DNA of 64,000 bases, from assembly GCA_900545865.1 (NCBI GenBank), contig URAN01000003.1, forward strand, positions 1-64,000. The letters are read 5' to 3'. The notes under the pieces are model-generated. The model made no database searches and had not been told where the DNA came from. It saw only the letters and a program-made list of their open reading frames with translations. Shown piece by piece: positions 32,887 to 42,090 of the stretch (within the stretch, counting starts at the first letter, position 1; every line of letters starts with the position of its first letter). The translations under genes and the position numbers were made by a program. Source of the stretch: an uncultured Eubacteriales bacterium (lineage in GTDB: Bacteria > Bacillota > Clostridia > Monoglobales > Monoglobaceae).

Positions 32887-33717
32887 ATGATTTTACCTAT
32901 ATTGCTGACAAAAACAAAAATGCTTCCGTTTTATGTTATCGGAATAGGTTTAAAAGAAAACCAACAGGATATTGTTCGTCCCGACGGATTTCCGGCGTAC
33001 CAAATATTATATTGTACCGAGGGATGCGGAACATTCACCGCCGCAGGACATACATATCACATAAATGAAGGCGACGCATTTTTCTTTCGCCCGAACATAC
33101 CGCACGAATATCACCCTGTCACAAAATCGTGGAAGACAAAATGGATTTCGTATTCGGGAACCTCCGCCGAAAGCATAGCCGATTATCTCGGCCTCGGTGA
33201 TACGGCGGTGTTTTCTCTGCACAGCCTTCAGGATTTTGATGTATTGACAAATTCTCTTTCGGATATGTTTTGGTGCGACGACCCCGACAAAGAAATAAAA
33301 ACATCTTGTATGATGTATAAAATTATTATCAAAGTCGGCGAATGCTATAACAATTCACCGCAAATGGGCGGCGGTATGAGCCAAAACGAAAAATATGAGA
33401 AAGTCAGTCCGGTAATCGAATTGATGAAAACACATTATAACGAGGATTTAAGCCTTGACTGTATGGCGGAATCGATTGGCGTAACATCCAATCATCTTTG
33501 CCGCCTGTTCAACCAGGTATATGATACTACGCCGCTGAAATATCTGACGCATCTGCGTCTTAATATGGCAAAGTATTATCTTTGCTCGCACAGAACGGTC
33601 AAGGTTAAAGATGTTGCCGAAAAGGTCGGCTTTCACGATGCAAGTTATTTTTGCGCCGTATTCAAAAAGGCTGAGAGTATGACCCCCGATGAATTCAGAA
33701 AAATTAATGCCTTTTGA
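32887..33717 (+). CDS. AraC-family transcriptional regulator (tandem copy 1)
   Basis: A 276-residue regulator with an N-terminal AraC-binding cupin (ILYCTEGCGTFTAAGHTYHINEGDAFFFRPNIPHEYHP shows the cupin barrel, about 38-78) and a C-terminal double helix-turn-helix (about 175-276; SIGVTSNHLCRLFNQVYDTTP and DASYFCAVFKKAESMTPDEF). GGGGTGA lies before ATG 32887. It lies 44 bases upstream of a second AraC gene, with which it is probably co-transcribed. Likely targets are the GH101-like gene and the sugar-acid operon downstream. Confidence 0.92.
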   Translation: MILPILLTKTKMLPFYVIGIGLKENQQDIVRPDGFPAYQILYCTEGCGTFTAAGHTYHINEGDAFFFRPNIPHEYHPVTKSWKTKWISYSGTSAESIADYLGLGDTAVFSLHSLQDFDVLTNSLSDMFWCDDPDKEIKTSCMMYKIIIKVGECYNNSPQMGGGMSQNEKYEKVSPVIELMKTHYNEDLSLDCMAESIGVTSNHLCRLFNQVYDTTPLKYLTHLRLNMAKYYLCSHRTVKVKDVAEKVGFHDASYFCAVFKKAESMTPDEFRKINAF

Positions 33718-33761
33718 TAACGCGTAATTATGCATCGAAAATTTGGTAAGGAGATTTTTAT

Positions 33762-34541
33762 ATGAGCAAGATTTACTTTCCGTTTGTATGCAACACGCTT
33801 TTTTTCAGCGCATATAAATTTTATTCGGAAAAGTTTCATGTCAACCGAACCGATACGGGTTATCCGATTGCGCGAATGGGATTTTTGCTGCACGGGTCGG
33901 GCGATTTTCGTTTCGGAGACAACCAAAGCGTTTGCATAAGCGCGGGTGACCTTGTATATATTCCGCCCGCAATTCCGTATACTTCGTACTGGAATCCCGA
34001 AGACAACGCCGAACGCAAGCTTGAATTTTATGTAATCGAGTTTGATTTAGAGGGTTTTAACCCGTATATTTACACATTCGAAAAGTTTGAAAACAAGTTT
34101 ACACGCACGATATTTGACGAAATTTATTCTCTGGCAAAAACCGAAAAAAAGTATGCCACAACAGGGGTGTTTTTTCAAATTCTTCAAAAACTTACGGAAT
34201 ATCTTACTCCGATACGAAACGAGAGTTTCTATAAGATACAGCCTGCTATTGATTATATCGAGGCGAATTTGAGTTCGGATTTTGATGTGTCTGATTTAGC
34301 AAGGCAATGCAGCTTCAGCCAGCCGTATTTTTACAGCCTGTTCAAAAATTTGACCGGTTATTCGCCGATAGAATATAAAAATATGTTGAGAACAAAAAAG
34401 GCTCTTATCTACTTAAAAGACGGATATACGCTCGAACAAATATGCGAAAATCTTAATTTTTCATCATGCTCGCATCTGCGCAGCACAATCAAAAAACATA
34501 CAGGGCAAAATCCGTCTCGGCTCAAAGATGTTCAGATTTAA
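33762..34541 (+). CDS. AraC-family transcriptional regulator (tandem copy 2)
   Basis: A 259-residue AraC protein: cupin sensor (about 35-105; FLLHGSGDFRFGD and the GDLVYIPPAIPYTSYW turn) and C-terminal DNA-binding domain (about 160-259; DLARQCSFSQPYFYSLFKNLTGYSP, then CSHLRSTIKKHTGQNPSRLK). The second helix-turn-helix is less typical than in copy 1. AAGGAG precedes ATG 33762. Its terminator at 34557 also faces the convergent GH101-like gene, so the pair probably senses the substrate of that enzyme. Ligand unknown. Confidence 0.9.
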   Translation: MSKIYFPFVCNTLFFSAYKFYSEKFHVNRTDTGYPIARMGFLLHGSGDFRFGDNQSVCISAGDLVYIPPAIPYTSYWNPEDNAERKLEFYVIEFDLEGFNPYIYTFEKFENKFTRTIFDEIYSLAKTEKKYATTGVFFQILQKLTEYLTPIRNESFYKIQPAIDYIEANLSSDFDVSDLARQCSFSQPYFYSLFKNLTGYSPIEYKNMLRTKKALIYLKDGYTLEQICENLNFSSCSHLRSTIKKHTGQNPSRLKDVQI

Positions 34542-34556
34542 ACTTGTTCTTCGTCT

Positions 34557-34600
34557 GCCGTGTGATAATAAAATCATTATTATCACACGGCTTTTCTTTT
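34557..34600 (+). terminator. Strong intrinsic terminator after the tandem AraC genes
   Basis: A perfect 15-bp stem (34557-34571 with 34577-34591), 5-base loop and TTTTCTTTT tract. It also abuts the end of the convergent gene at 34599. Confidence 0.92.
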
Positions 34601-36476
34601 ATTTTGAATTGATTAAATAATCTTCAGACGCAACCTTTATGTTATCCGCTATATATGTATTTTTGCCGAAATTTACAATTATTTCACAGCCGTTGTCAAA
34701 TACGGTTTTTTGAACCTGTTTGTCGTCGGTCAAATATTCAAATGAAATCATTCTTGCATATCTAAGCCCCCGTGCGGATGGCACCGTCCTGTTATATGAT
34801 TTTTGTATCTCGTCTTTTATTATATCCCAATTTTCAACGGTAAGGCTGTAAATAGGCGGCAAGCCGTACAAAATATCAAACAAATCACGTTTTAACATTT
34901 GAGATATTATGCTGTTCGTACTGTCGCCCCAATACCAATATGATGTTTGACAATCGTGATACACAAGCTCCCACAAAGGAACTCTGAAACGGGGATCGAG
35001 CATATACTTAAAATTCCCATCTTCCATTTCTCTGTCGCTGTAAAATTCAGCCATACGCCTGCCCGAGTCATTCATCCGATAGCCCGAAATGCTCATCATT
35101 CCCTCGTTATATTCATAATTTCGAACCGCGTCCTCATGACCGTTTTCGCTACCAGAAAACATTCCGAGTTTTTTAACTTCTTCGAAAAGTCGATTTTTTG
35201 CCGCAATTGCTTCTCTGCGTGTTTGGGGGTGTTCGGTACTGTAACATTCCTCCGTATTACAAAGCGTGACATCTATAAATACGCCGTCTATTCCGTTGTC
35301 CGCACCGTGCGTTTTGACAAATTTTTTCGCACAGTCTGTCGCAACACAATCGCACAGCTTATGCTGGTCGTACATTGTTCCGTCTTTTCCTTTGAGCTTC
35401 CAAGCAGAGCAATAACTTCCGTCCTTTTTTATAACAATTCCGCTCGGCCAATATTTCATTCTGTTTTCACATCGCTTTACGCGTGTTTCGGGAATTCTAT
35501 CCGCGTATATTTTAGGTATAACATCAGTATAGACATCATAGTATACAGTCAAAAAACCGAGGTCTTTTATGTATTCCACTGTTGATTGGTCGATGTTTTC
35601 ATCAATTATCGACCAAAGAACGTTATTCATTCCATGCTCTTTTATTTCTTTGCCAATCCTCTTTCGTTCGTCAAACTGTTCCGTTGTCGGCTTTTTATAA
35701 ACTGCATTTTTTGAATACATTTTATCCATTGCGTCATTGTTCCAAATCCAAAAATTCGCCGAACCTGCAAGAGAATCTATCTTTTTATTCTCTATTGCTC
35801 GTTCTTTAAGAGTTTTAACAAGCCCTTTTTGTTCCGCAACCTTTCGATATGTCCGGCATATATCCGTTATCGGACTTCCAAGACCGATATAAAACCTTAT
35901 TTCACGGCAATATCCCCACTTGCCTTTTTCACTCATCCATATAACAGAGGTTCTGTATAAACCATCGTCATATTGTTTTGTATCGAGTTTTGCGTCTGCG
36001 TTTGCTATTACCGCAGCCAAAAGCCAGCTCTTTTCGGATGAAATTCCCCAAAAACTCATACTGTTGTACGTTCCTGCATATAACGGCCGCGGATTTAACA
36101 ATGGAATATATTCTTCTACATTATGCGCAAGCCCCTCACACATAGCAATGTATTCCCTGTCACCCGATTTTACTTCAAACGCTGTCGGGTATGCAATTCC
36201 GTCATCAAATTCGCTGTCGGAATTTAATAAAAGCTTAAAATACCTTCCTGTTTCATCACTTTCAATCGAATATATACCATCAAGCTCCGTTTCGCCTTTT
36301 TTTACCGTAAAAAATATTTTGCTCGAAATTGCTTTGACACTCGCGACAGACCAATCCGATTCGATTTGAACAAATGATGCTCCCGATTTTAAATCCGTAA
36401 ATTCTGCTGACGCCGAATTATCGTTAAAACTGATTTTTAAATTCGCAAACTCCGCAATATACATTCGATAAATCAT
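34599..36476 (-). CDS. GH101-like/GH-superfamily cytosolic glycosidase
   Basis: A 625-residue protein: an N-terminal beta-sandwich (about 1-220) and a TIM barrel (about 235-560). Candidate catalytic residues sit in GIDGVFIDVTLCN (Asp 402) and GMFSGSENGHEDAVRNYE (Glu 444), the arrangement seen in endo-alpha-N-acetylgalactosaminidase-like (GH101) and DUF5696-type barrels. No signal peptide, so it would act on imported glycans. GGAGAAGGG lies directly upstream of ATG 36476. It is convergent to the tandem AraC genes and divergent from the sugar-acid operon. Exact family and linkage specificity are uncertain. Confidence 0.65.
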   Translation of the reverse strand: MIYRMYIAEFANLKISFNDNSASAEFTDLKSGASFVQIESDWSVASVKAISSKIFFTVKKGETELDGIYSIESDETGRYFKLLLNSDSEFDDGIAYPTAFEVKSGDREYIAMCEGLAHNVEEYIPLLNPRPLYAGTYNSMSFWGISSEKSWLLAAVIANADAKLDTKQYDDGLYRTSVIWMSEKGKWGYCREIRFYIGLGSPITDICRTYRKVAEQKGLVKTLKERAIENKKIDSLAGSANFWIWNNDAMDKMYSKNAVYKKPTTEQFDERKRIGKEIKEHGMNNVLWSIIDENIDQSTVEYIKDLGFLTVYYDVYTDVIPKIYADRIPETRVKRCENRMKYWPSGIVIKKDGSYCSAWKLKGKDGTMYDQHKLCDCVATDCAKKFVKTHGADNGIDGVFIDVTLCNTEECYSTEHPQTRREAIAAKNRLFEEVKKLGMFSGSENGHEDAVRNYEYNEGMMSISGYRMNDSGRRMAEFYSDREMEDGNFKYMLDPRFRVPLWELVYHDCQTSYWYWGDSTNSIISQMLKRDLFDILYGLPPIYSLTVENWDIIKDEIQKSYNRTVPSARGLRYARMISFEYLTDDKQVQKTVFDNGCEIIVNFGKNTYIADNIKVASEDYLINSK

Positions 36477-36517
36477 CCCTTCTCCGATGATGCAATATCT
36501 ATCGTTATTATACCTCG

Positions 36518-36545
36518 ATTATAGCATATTTAAGTTCTGTCGCAA
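36518..36545 (-). promoter_or_regulatory. Putative promoter of the GH101-like gene
   Basis: Minus strand TTGCGA (36545-36540) and perfect TATAAT (36523-36518) with a 16-base spacer, 42 bases before the start codon. A 9-base copy of the -35 neighbourhood (CGCAAGACT, 36541-36549) recurs inverted at 36654-36662. Confidence 0.6.
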
Positions 36546-36755
36546 GACTATATTATATTATAAAACAAGCCAAATTATTGCGATTTTATATGGCAATGCA
36601 CGCTTTACACGATTTTCAAATCATAGAAAACAGTTCTTTTTTAATTATTATAGAGTCTTGCGCCGCTTACGTCGGCTATGTTATAAATAATATATACATC
36701 GGATTATCGTTTTGCACGAATCACATATAAAATTTTGTATCGATGCAATTTACAT

Positions 36756-36787
36756 ACTCGATAATTCGAGTGGTTAAAACTTATAAT
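36756..36787 (+). promoter_or_regulatory. Palindromic operator-like site and -10 box of the sugar-acid operon
   Basis: ACTCGA-TAAT-TCGAGT (36756-36771) is a perfect 16-base palindrome where the -35 box would be expected, 10 bases before TATAAT (36782-36787). No good -35 element is present, which fits a regulated promoter. The rest of 36546-36755 is AT-rich; the only possible signal is a weak TTGCGC-18-TATAAA pair near 36658. Confidence 0.5.
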
Positions 36788-36806
36788 ATAAAAGTGTGGG
36801 GTCTGT

Positions 36807-38501
36807 ATGAAAAACAATTATTCAGAAAATTGGAAAAAACGAGGTGACAGAACGGGTCTTATTCGAAACGCTCTTTTAAAATCTATGGGTTATACCGATA
36901 CGGATATAGAAAAGCCGATAATCGGTATAATAAACACATGGGCGGAAACAAATCCAGGACATATACACTTCAGACAGCTGTCCGAGGCGGTAAAGCGCGG
37001 TGTTTGGGCGTCGGGCGGATTCCCTCTCGAGGTTAATACAATGTCAATATGCGAGGTGTTTTTTGACATTTCGAGTCTTGTATACCGAAATCTTTTATCA
37101 ATTACAACCGAAGAACTTATTGAAAGGCATCCGTTTGACGGCATAGTGTTAATCGGCGGCTGTGACAAAAATATTCCGGCACAGCTTATGGCGGCTGTAT
37201 CGGCAAACAAACCGACAATATATCTGCCCGGCGGAGCAATGCTCCCCGGGAGCTATAAAGGAAAAACTCTTGCCTGCGGAACAGACAGTTTTTACCTATA
37301 CAACGATTATACGTCGGGTAAAATTTCACTTGAAGAAATGACAAAGCACGAAGGCTGTCTGTACGGAAGCGCGGGCGCGTGTCCGATTATGGGAACGGCG
37401 AACACTTGTCAAACCGTAACCGAGGCACTCGGTATCGCCCTGCCGAATTCGGCATCTTGTCTCGGCGTTTCCGCCGAAAAATTGCGGATAAGTGAAGAAA
37501 CGGGGCGCAAGGCGGTCAAGCTTGTAAATAAAAATATAAAATGCCTTGACATAATTAATGAAAAGTCTGTTGAAAACGCAATCCGCGTTCTTATGGCAAC
37601 AGGCGGTTCAACGAATTTGATTATTCATTTGATCGCAATTGCAAGACGCGCAAACATAGACTTAACACTTGATGACTTCGAAAGAATCAGCAAGGAAACG
37701 CCGGTTCTTGTCAATGTAAAACCGCACGGAACCGAAAATGTCGGCATGGGATTCCACAACGCCGGGGGCGTTGCATCTCTGATGAAAGAAATGGAGCATA
37801 TGTTAAACGGCGAATGCTTGACCGTAAGCGGAAAAACCGTAAGCGAAAACCTAAAGGAAATTGATATGCCGTATGATAAAAACACGATTCGTCCTCTTGA
37901 TAATCCGATTGAGGAAAAGGGCGGTATAGCTGTTCTGTACGGCAATCTTGCCCCGAACGGGGCTGTTATTAAACGAAGTGCGGCAAGCACCCGTCTTTTA
38001 AAACACAGAGGACCTGCAAAGGTTTTTGAGAACTTAACCGAGTGTCAAAAATACTTGCTTGACGAAAATTCGGACATCACGCCGGATACAGTAATAGTTT
38101 TAAGAGGATACGGACCGAAAGGCGCACCGGGAATGCCCGAAAACGGCAATTTTATGCCCTTGCCGCCGAAATTGAACAAGATGGGTATAAATGATTTTGT
38201 TCGTATAACCGATGCGAGAATGTCAGGCGGATGTTTCGGAACACAAATTCTTCACGTTGCACCCGAAAGCGCGGTAGGCGGACCTCTTGCGGCAGTTCGT
38301 GACGGTGACATTATTCATCTTGATGTTGACAACAACTTAATTGAGCTTGAAGTTTCCGATTCCAAAATAACCGAAAGACTAAAGTCATTTAAACCCAAAG
38401 CACATTCGGATATAAAACGCGGATTTGTACGAAATTTTATTGATAACGTAACCCAAGCCGATGAAGGCTGTGACCTTACATATATGCAATATAAAGGATA
38501 A
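36807..38501 (+). CDS. IlvD/Edd-family dehydratase, probably for a sugar acid
   Basis: A 564-residue Fe-S dehydratase. Family motifs: GIINTWAETNPGHIHFRQL (about 40), the cluster-binding Cys in IGGCDKNIPAQL (about 118) and GACPIMGTANTCQ (about 190), and RITDARMSGGCFGTQILHVAPES (about 470). The dehydratase family includes dihydroxy-acid, phosphogluconate and pentonate/hexonate dehydratases; the motif variants ARMSGG and GTANTC, together with the downstream aldolase and SDR, point to an aldonate such as xylonate or arabonate rather than branched-chain amino acid synthesis. It dehydrates the acid to a 2-keto-3-deoxy acid. Substrate choice is inference. Confidence 0.85.
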   Translation: MKNNYSENWKKRGDRTGLIRNALLKSMGYTDTDIEKPIIGIINTWAETNPGHIHFRQLSEAVKRGVWASGGFPLEVNTMSICEVFFDISSLVYRNLLSITTEELIERHPFDGIVLIGGCDKNIPAQLMAAVSANKPTIYLPGGAMLPGSYKGKTLACGTDSFYLYNDYTSGKISLEEMTKHEGCLYGSAGACPIMGTANTCQTVTEALGIALPNSASCLGVSAEKLRISEETGRKAVKLVNKNIKCLDIINEKSVENAIRVLMATGGSTNLIIHLIAIARRANIDLTLDDFERISKETPVLVNVKPHGTENVGMGFHNAGGVASLMKEMEHMLNGECLTVSGKTVSENLKEIDMPYDKNTIRPLDNPIEEKGGIAVLYGNLAPNGAVIKRSAASTRLLKHRGPAKVFENLTECQKYLLDENSDITPDTVIVLRGYGPKGAPGMPENGNFMPLPPKLNKMGINDFVRITDARMSGGCFGTQILHVAPESAVGGPLAAVRDGDIIHLDVDNNLIELEVSDSKITERLKSFKPKAHSDIKRGFVRNFIDNVTQADEGCDLTYMQYKG

Positions 38502-38535
38502 AAAACAAAAAGCCAAAGCAAGGAGTGATTATTAT

Positions 38536-39450
38536 ATGAAAACATTAACCGAAATAAAAGGAATTTGTCCGATAATTGCCGCACCGTTCACAGAGGACGG
38601 CGAGGTCGATTATAAAAGCCTTGAAAACCTTGTCAAATTTTTAATCAAAGGCGGATGCCATGCGGTAACGCTTTTCGGTATCGCAGGTGAGTATTATAAG
38701 CTCACTGACGATGAACGCACCAAAATGGCTGAGGTAACGATTAATGCCGCAAAAGAAGTTGGCGGAAAAACAATTATTTCAGTAACCGACCACTCAACAG
38801 AGGTGGCGGCAAAGAGAGCGCGTTTTTTTGAAGAACTCGGCGCGGATTGTCTGATGCTTCTTCCTCCGTTCTTTTTAAAGCCGGGCGCAAAGTATTTGTA
38901 TGAACATATGAAAGCGATTGCAAACGCGGTAAAAATCCCGATTATGGCGCAATATGCACCCGAACAAACCGGGGTTACCATTCAACCCGAAACGTTTTGC
39001 AAGCTCGAAAAAGAATGCCCGAATATGATTTATTATAAAATTGAGTGCAAGCCTGCCGGACCATATGTTACAAATCTTATGAAATTAACCGACGGCAAAA
39101 TGAAAATTTTCGTCGGCAATGCGGGATTTCAGCTTATAGAATGTATGGACAGGGGTGCAATAGGCGCTATGCCGGGGTGTTCGATGTTCGACGTATATCT
39201 TGATATATACAATCGTTATATGAGCGGCGACCGCAAAGTCGCAATAGATATACATAACCTTATTTTGCCTATGCTCAATCACATAAGACAAAATGTTGAA
39301 CAGATTATTTCATTCGAAAAGCGGATTTTAAAACGACGCAGAATTATTGCATCGGATTATTGCCGTGCGCCGTCTTATGATACGGATGAATATTTTGACA
39401 GGCTCTTTGATGAATTCTATGACAAGCTTTCGGTCATGTACGGGTGGTGA
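38536..39450 (+). CDS. DapA/NanA-family aldolase (2-keto-3-deoxy-sugar acid aldolase type)
   Basis: A 304-residue class I Schiff-base TIM-barrel lyase/synthase. The Schiff-base Lys is in IYYKIECKP (about 169), the partner Tyr in IMAQYAPEQTG (about 140), and the substrate-carboxylate loop is LFGIAGEYYKLTDDER (about 47-62), where true DHDPS has GTTGE. ATG 38536 is chosen because AGGAG at 38521-38525 precedes it; the frame is open upstream to 38461 without a better site. In operon context it probably cleaves the dehydratase product into pyruvate plus an aldehyde. Confidence 0.87.
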   Translation: MKTLTEIKGICPIIAAPFTEDGEVDYKSLENLVKFLIKGGCHAVTLFGIAGEYYKLTDDERTKMAEVTINAAKEVGGKTIISVTDHSTEVAAKRARFFEELGADCLMLLPPFFLKPGAKYLYEHMKAIANAVKIPIMAQYAPEQTGVTIQPETFCKLEKECPNMIYYKIECKPAGPYVTNLMKLTDGKMKIFVGNAGFQLIECMDRGAIGAMPGCSMFDVYLDIYNRYMSGDRKVAIDIHNLILPMLNHIRQNVEQIISFEKRILKRRRIIASDYCRAPSYDTDEYFDRLFDEFYDKLSVMYGW

Positions 39451-39454
39451 TATG

Positions 39455-40213
39455 ATGAATAAGGTTGTATTTATAACGGGTGGCGGAACGGGGATCGGTC
39501 AGGGAATCTCAATTGAGTTTGCCAAAGCCGGGTATGATGTCGCTTTTTCGTACAGAGGAAGCGCACAAGGCGCAAAAGAGACCGCACGGGCAATAGAAAG
39601 CCTTGGACGGCGTGTTCTCGCCGTTAAAGCCGATGTAAGCAATGTTGATGAAATTCACCAAATGTTCGAACGTGTAATAACCGAATTTTCGAGGATAGAT
39701 GTTTTCATCAATAATGCAGGTATTACCGAAAAATCCGATTTTTTAAGCACAACGCCCGAGCTGTTTGACAGAATCTGCCGCGTTGATTATCGGGGTGCAT
39801 TCTTTTGTATCCAACGCGCAGCACAAATAATGTCGGATAAAAATATAAAGGGCAGCATAATTTTAATTTCGTCAAACAATGCAACGGCACATTTTGCCGA
39901 TGTTGCGGTATACGGCTCGGCGAAGGCGGCTGCCGAAAAAATGGCGGAACACGCCGCAATTGAACTTGCCAAATACGGAATAAGAGTAAACTCAATCAAG
40001 CCCGGCTGGACCGATACAGGTTCGGAAAGGCTTGATGCCAAGGAGGACACATACTATAAAATTCCGCTTAAAAAGTGGGCGACCGTCAAAGAAATAGGTC
40101 AGACCGCATTGTATCTTTCATCGGATGCCGCAGCATCCGTTACGGGAACATCCATTGTGATAGACAACGGTGCCCTGCTCGTTTCGGACAAGCGCGAAAG
40201 ATACGGATATTGA
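39455..40213 (+). CDS. Short-chain dehydrogenase/reductase of the sugar-acid operon
   Basis: A 252-residue classical SDR. Cofactor motif TGGGTGIGQG (about 10), NNAG (about 88), catalytic Ser in ILISSNN (about 139), Tyr and Lys in YGSAKAAAEK (about 152-156) and C-terminal IVIDNGALLV. An NAD(P)-dependent alcohol or aldose dehydrogenase; it may oxidise the sugar to its lactone or reduce the aldehyde product of the aldolase. GGTGGTGAT lies 4-12 bases before ATG 39455 (ATG 39452 is equally possible), 4 bases after the aldolase stop. A terminator follows, ending the operon. Confidence 0.9.
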   Translation: MNKVVFITGGGTGIGQGISIEFAKAGYDVAFSYRGSAQGAKETARAIESLGRRVLAVKADVSNVDEIHQMFERVITEFSRIDVFINNAGITEKSDFLSTTPELFDRICRVDYRGAFFCIQRAAQIMSDKNIKGSIILISSNNATAHFADVAVYGSAKAAAEKMAEHAAIELAKYGIRVNSIKPGWTDTGSERLDAKEDTYYKIPLKKWATVKEIGQTALYLSSDAAASVTGTSIVIDNGALLVSDKRERYGY

Positions 40214-40240
40214 TAAAGCGCAAACATATAAATCCTTTTT

Positions 40241-40278
40241 AACCCGAAAACGAAATTATGCGTTTTCGGGTTAATTTT
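40241..40278 (+). terminator. Terminator of the sugar-acid operon
   Basis: A perfect 12-bp stem (40241-40252 with 40261-40272), 8-base loop and AATTTTA tail, 28 bases after the SDR stop codon. Confidence 0.85.
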
Positions 40279-40366
40279 ATCCTTAACACACCAAACGGTT
40301 CTTTTGGCGGCACCTTAAACATATATTTAAAGTGTACATGCTTATTCGTACGAAAGGAGAAAATTT

Positions 40367-40993
40367 ATGAAAACAAAAGGATTTAAAAATTTAAAGTGTA
40401 ATTTCTGTGCATTCTTTAACAAAAACCGTGTTAAATTTTTGGTTGTAACGGCGTTATTTTTCTGTGGAATAATCATAGGTGCGATATGTGATGTAAAAAA
40501 CGTATCAGACGATAATATCGGATATATGAATAATTTCGCATCGGCATACAAGCTTCAAGGTGTTTCATCGAGCGAAATATTTTTCAGGGCTTTAATTTCT
40601 TATTTAAGAATATTTGCGTTTATTTGGCTTTCGGGACGCTTTGTCTTTCTTATACCCCTAAACCTGTTTTCCGTTGCCGCAAAAGGATTTGGTTTGGGAT
40701 TTACAATTTCCTACCTTATCCGCTGGAGCGGATTTGGCGGCATTATCTTTGGATTTTTAATACTTTTTGCACAGAATATCATTTTTATTCCGGTTATGCT
40801 GATATATTCCGTATATCAGTTAAATTTTGTTCTTGAATACGGAAGAATCAAGCAAAACGGCGCATTATTCAAACAGACAAAACGGCTGATTGTCTCGGAT
40901 ATAAAAATAAGTGCCGCTGTTATTGCAACAGCAATTGTTTGCTGTTGCATAGAGGCATACATAATTCCGTCACTTATTATGCCTATGTGTTAA
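40367..40993 (+). CDS. spoIIM: Stage II sporulation protein M
   Basis: A 208-residue membrane protein with about five hydrophobic segments (VKFLVVTALFFCGIIIGAI, LRIFAFIWLSGRFVFLIPL, GFGLGFTISYLI, GIIFGFLILFAQNIIFIPVMLI, AAVIATAIVCCCIEAYIIP). SpoIIM joins SpoIID and SpoIIP in the complex that thins septal peptidoglycan and drives engulfment of the forespore. The SpoIIM-typical GFGLGFTISYLIRWSGFGG turn is present. GAAAGGAG precedes ATG 40367. The neighbouring xerD-like gene matches the spoIIM-xerD order common in Firmicutes, which supports the call. Confidence 0.88.
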   Translation: MKTKGFKNLKCNFCAFFNKNRVKFLVVTALFFCGIIIGAICDVKNVSDDNIGYMNNFASAYKLQGVSSSEIFFRALISYLRIFAFIWLSGRFVFLIPLNLFSVAAKGFGLGFTISYLIRWSGFGGIIFGFLILFAQNIIFIPVMLIYSVYQLNFVLEYGRIKQNGALFKQTKRLIVSDIKISAAVIATAIVCCCIEAYIIPSLIMPMC

Positions 40994-41111
40994 ATATTTT
41001 TGGTATTTTTTTAGAAATTTATATTTTTTCAAAAAAATTTGCAAATAACACTTGTCAAAATCTTTAAAGTTATGTAAAATATAATTATGCATAAAAGGGT
41101 GGTGATAAAAG

Positions 41112-42026
41112 ATGAATTCCGACAATACTTATATTGATAATTTTTTTGATTATCTCATAAACGAGCGCAAAATGGCAACAAATACAATAAATGCATATCG
41201 TCACGATATTACGGAGTTCGAAATTTATGTCAAAGATAACGGTATTTCATCTGTCATTCAGGCAAACACCACCGCAATTCTCGAATATTTGCATAACCTG
41301 CGCCAAAACGGAAGTTCCGCGGCAAAAGTAAGCCGCATTATGTCCGCGCTGAAAACATTTTATAAGTTTCTTGTGCAAAGAGGTGTGATTTTCAAAGACC
41401 CTATGTACGGAATCCACGGTCTAAAATCAGAGCGCAAGCTTCCGTCCGCGCTGGCCGAATTTCAAATTCAAATATTGCTTGATATGCCGAAAGGCAACGG
41501 TCAAAAGGCGGTTCGCGACCGCGCCATTCTTGAAACACTGTACGCAACGGGGATGAAGATGTCGAATCTTATTAATCTTAGAACAAGCGATGTTAATGCT
41601 AAAATCGGATATATTTACTGTAAGTCGGATAAGGCAAGGGACAGAATTATACCTGTTTATGCGTATGCTCGGGATTGTCTCGCGGAGTATTTAGAGGTTC
41701 GTAAAACATTTCCCGATTCCGATAAGACGGATATACTGTTTCTCAACCTTGAGGGAAAACAACTCTCTCGGCAAGGCGTATGGAAAATGATAAAATACTA
41801 TTATTCAAAATCGGGGCTGTCAGGCGATATTACTCCGAGTATGCTGCGCCACAGCTTTGCAATGCATCTTTTGGAAAACGGAGTGGATTTAAAATCCCTT
41901 CAAGAAATGTTGGGGCATAATGATATCGAAACAACGCGCATATACGAATTTGCATTGAAAAATAAGATTCGAAAAGAATATATGAATGCGCATCCTCGTG
42001 CAAAGCATTCAAAACAGACAAATTGA
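41112..42026 (+). CDS. XerD-like tyrosine recombinase with altered catalytic residues
   Basis: A 304-residue protein collinear with XerD and in the expected spoIIM-xerD position, with an N-terminal core-binding domain and a C-terminal catalytic domain. It keeps Arg 246 (SMLRHSFA), His 269 (LGHNDIETT) and the nucleophile Tyr 278 (RIYEF). But the first catalytic Arg is Lys 149 (TGMKMSNL), the beta-hairpin Lys position is Asp 173 (CKSDKARDR) and the His of H-x-x-R is Ser 243 (TPSMLRH). Three of six catalytic positions therefore differ. It may be a structural partner of the intact Xer protein at 10438 or have altered chemistry. GGGTGGTGAT precedes ATG 41112. Confidence 0.85.
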   Translation: MNSDNTYIDNFFDYLINERKMATNTINAYRHDITEFEIYVKDNGISSVIQANTTAILEYLHNLRQNGSSAAKVSRIMSALKTFYKFLVQRGVIFKDPMYGIHGLKSERKLPSALAEFQIQILLDMPKGNGQKAVRDRAILETLYATGMKMSNLINLRTSDVNAKIGYIYCKSDKARDRIIPVYAYARDCLAEYLEVRKTFPDSDKTDILFLNLEGKQLSRQGVWKMIKYYYSKSGLSGDITPSMLRHSFAMHLLENGVDLKSLQEMLGHNDIETTRIYEFALKNKIRKEYMNAHPRAKHSKQTN

Positions 42027-42090
42027 CATAAAAATTAAAAAACGATAACACAATCTGATATAAATACACAAACGAAAGGAATTGTTAAAT

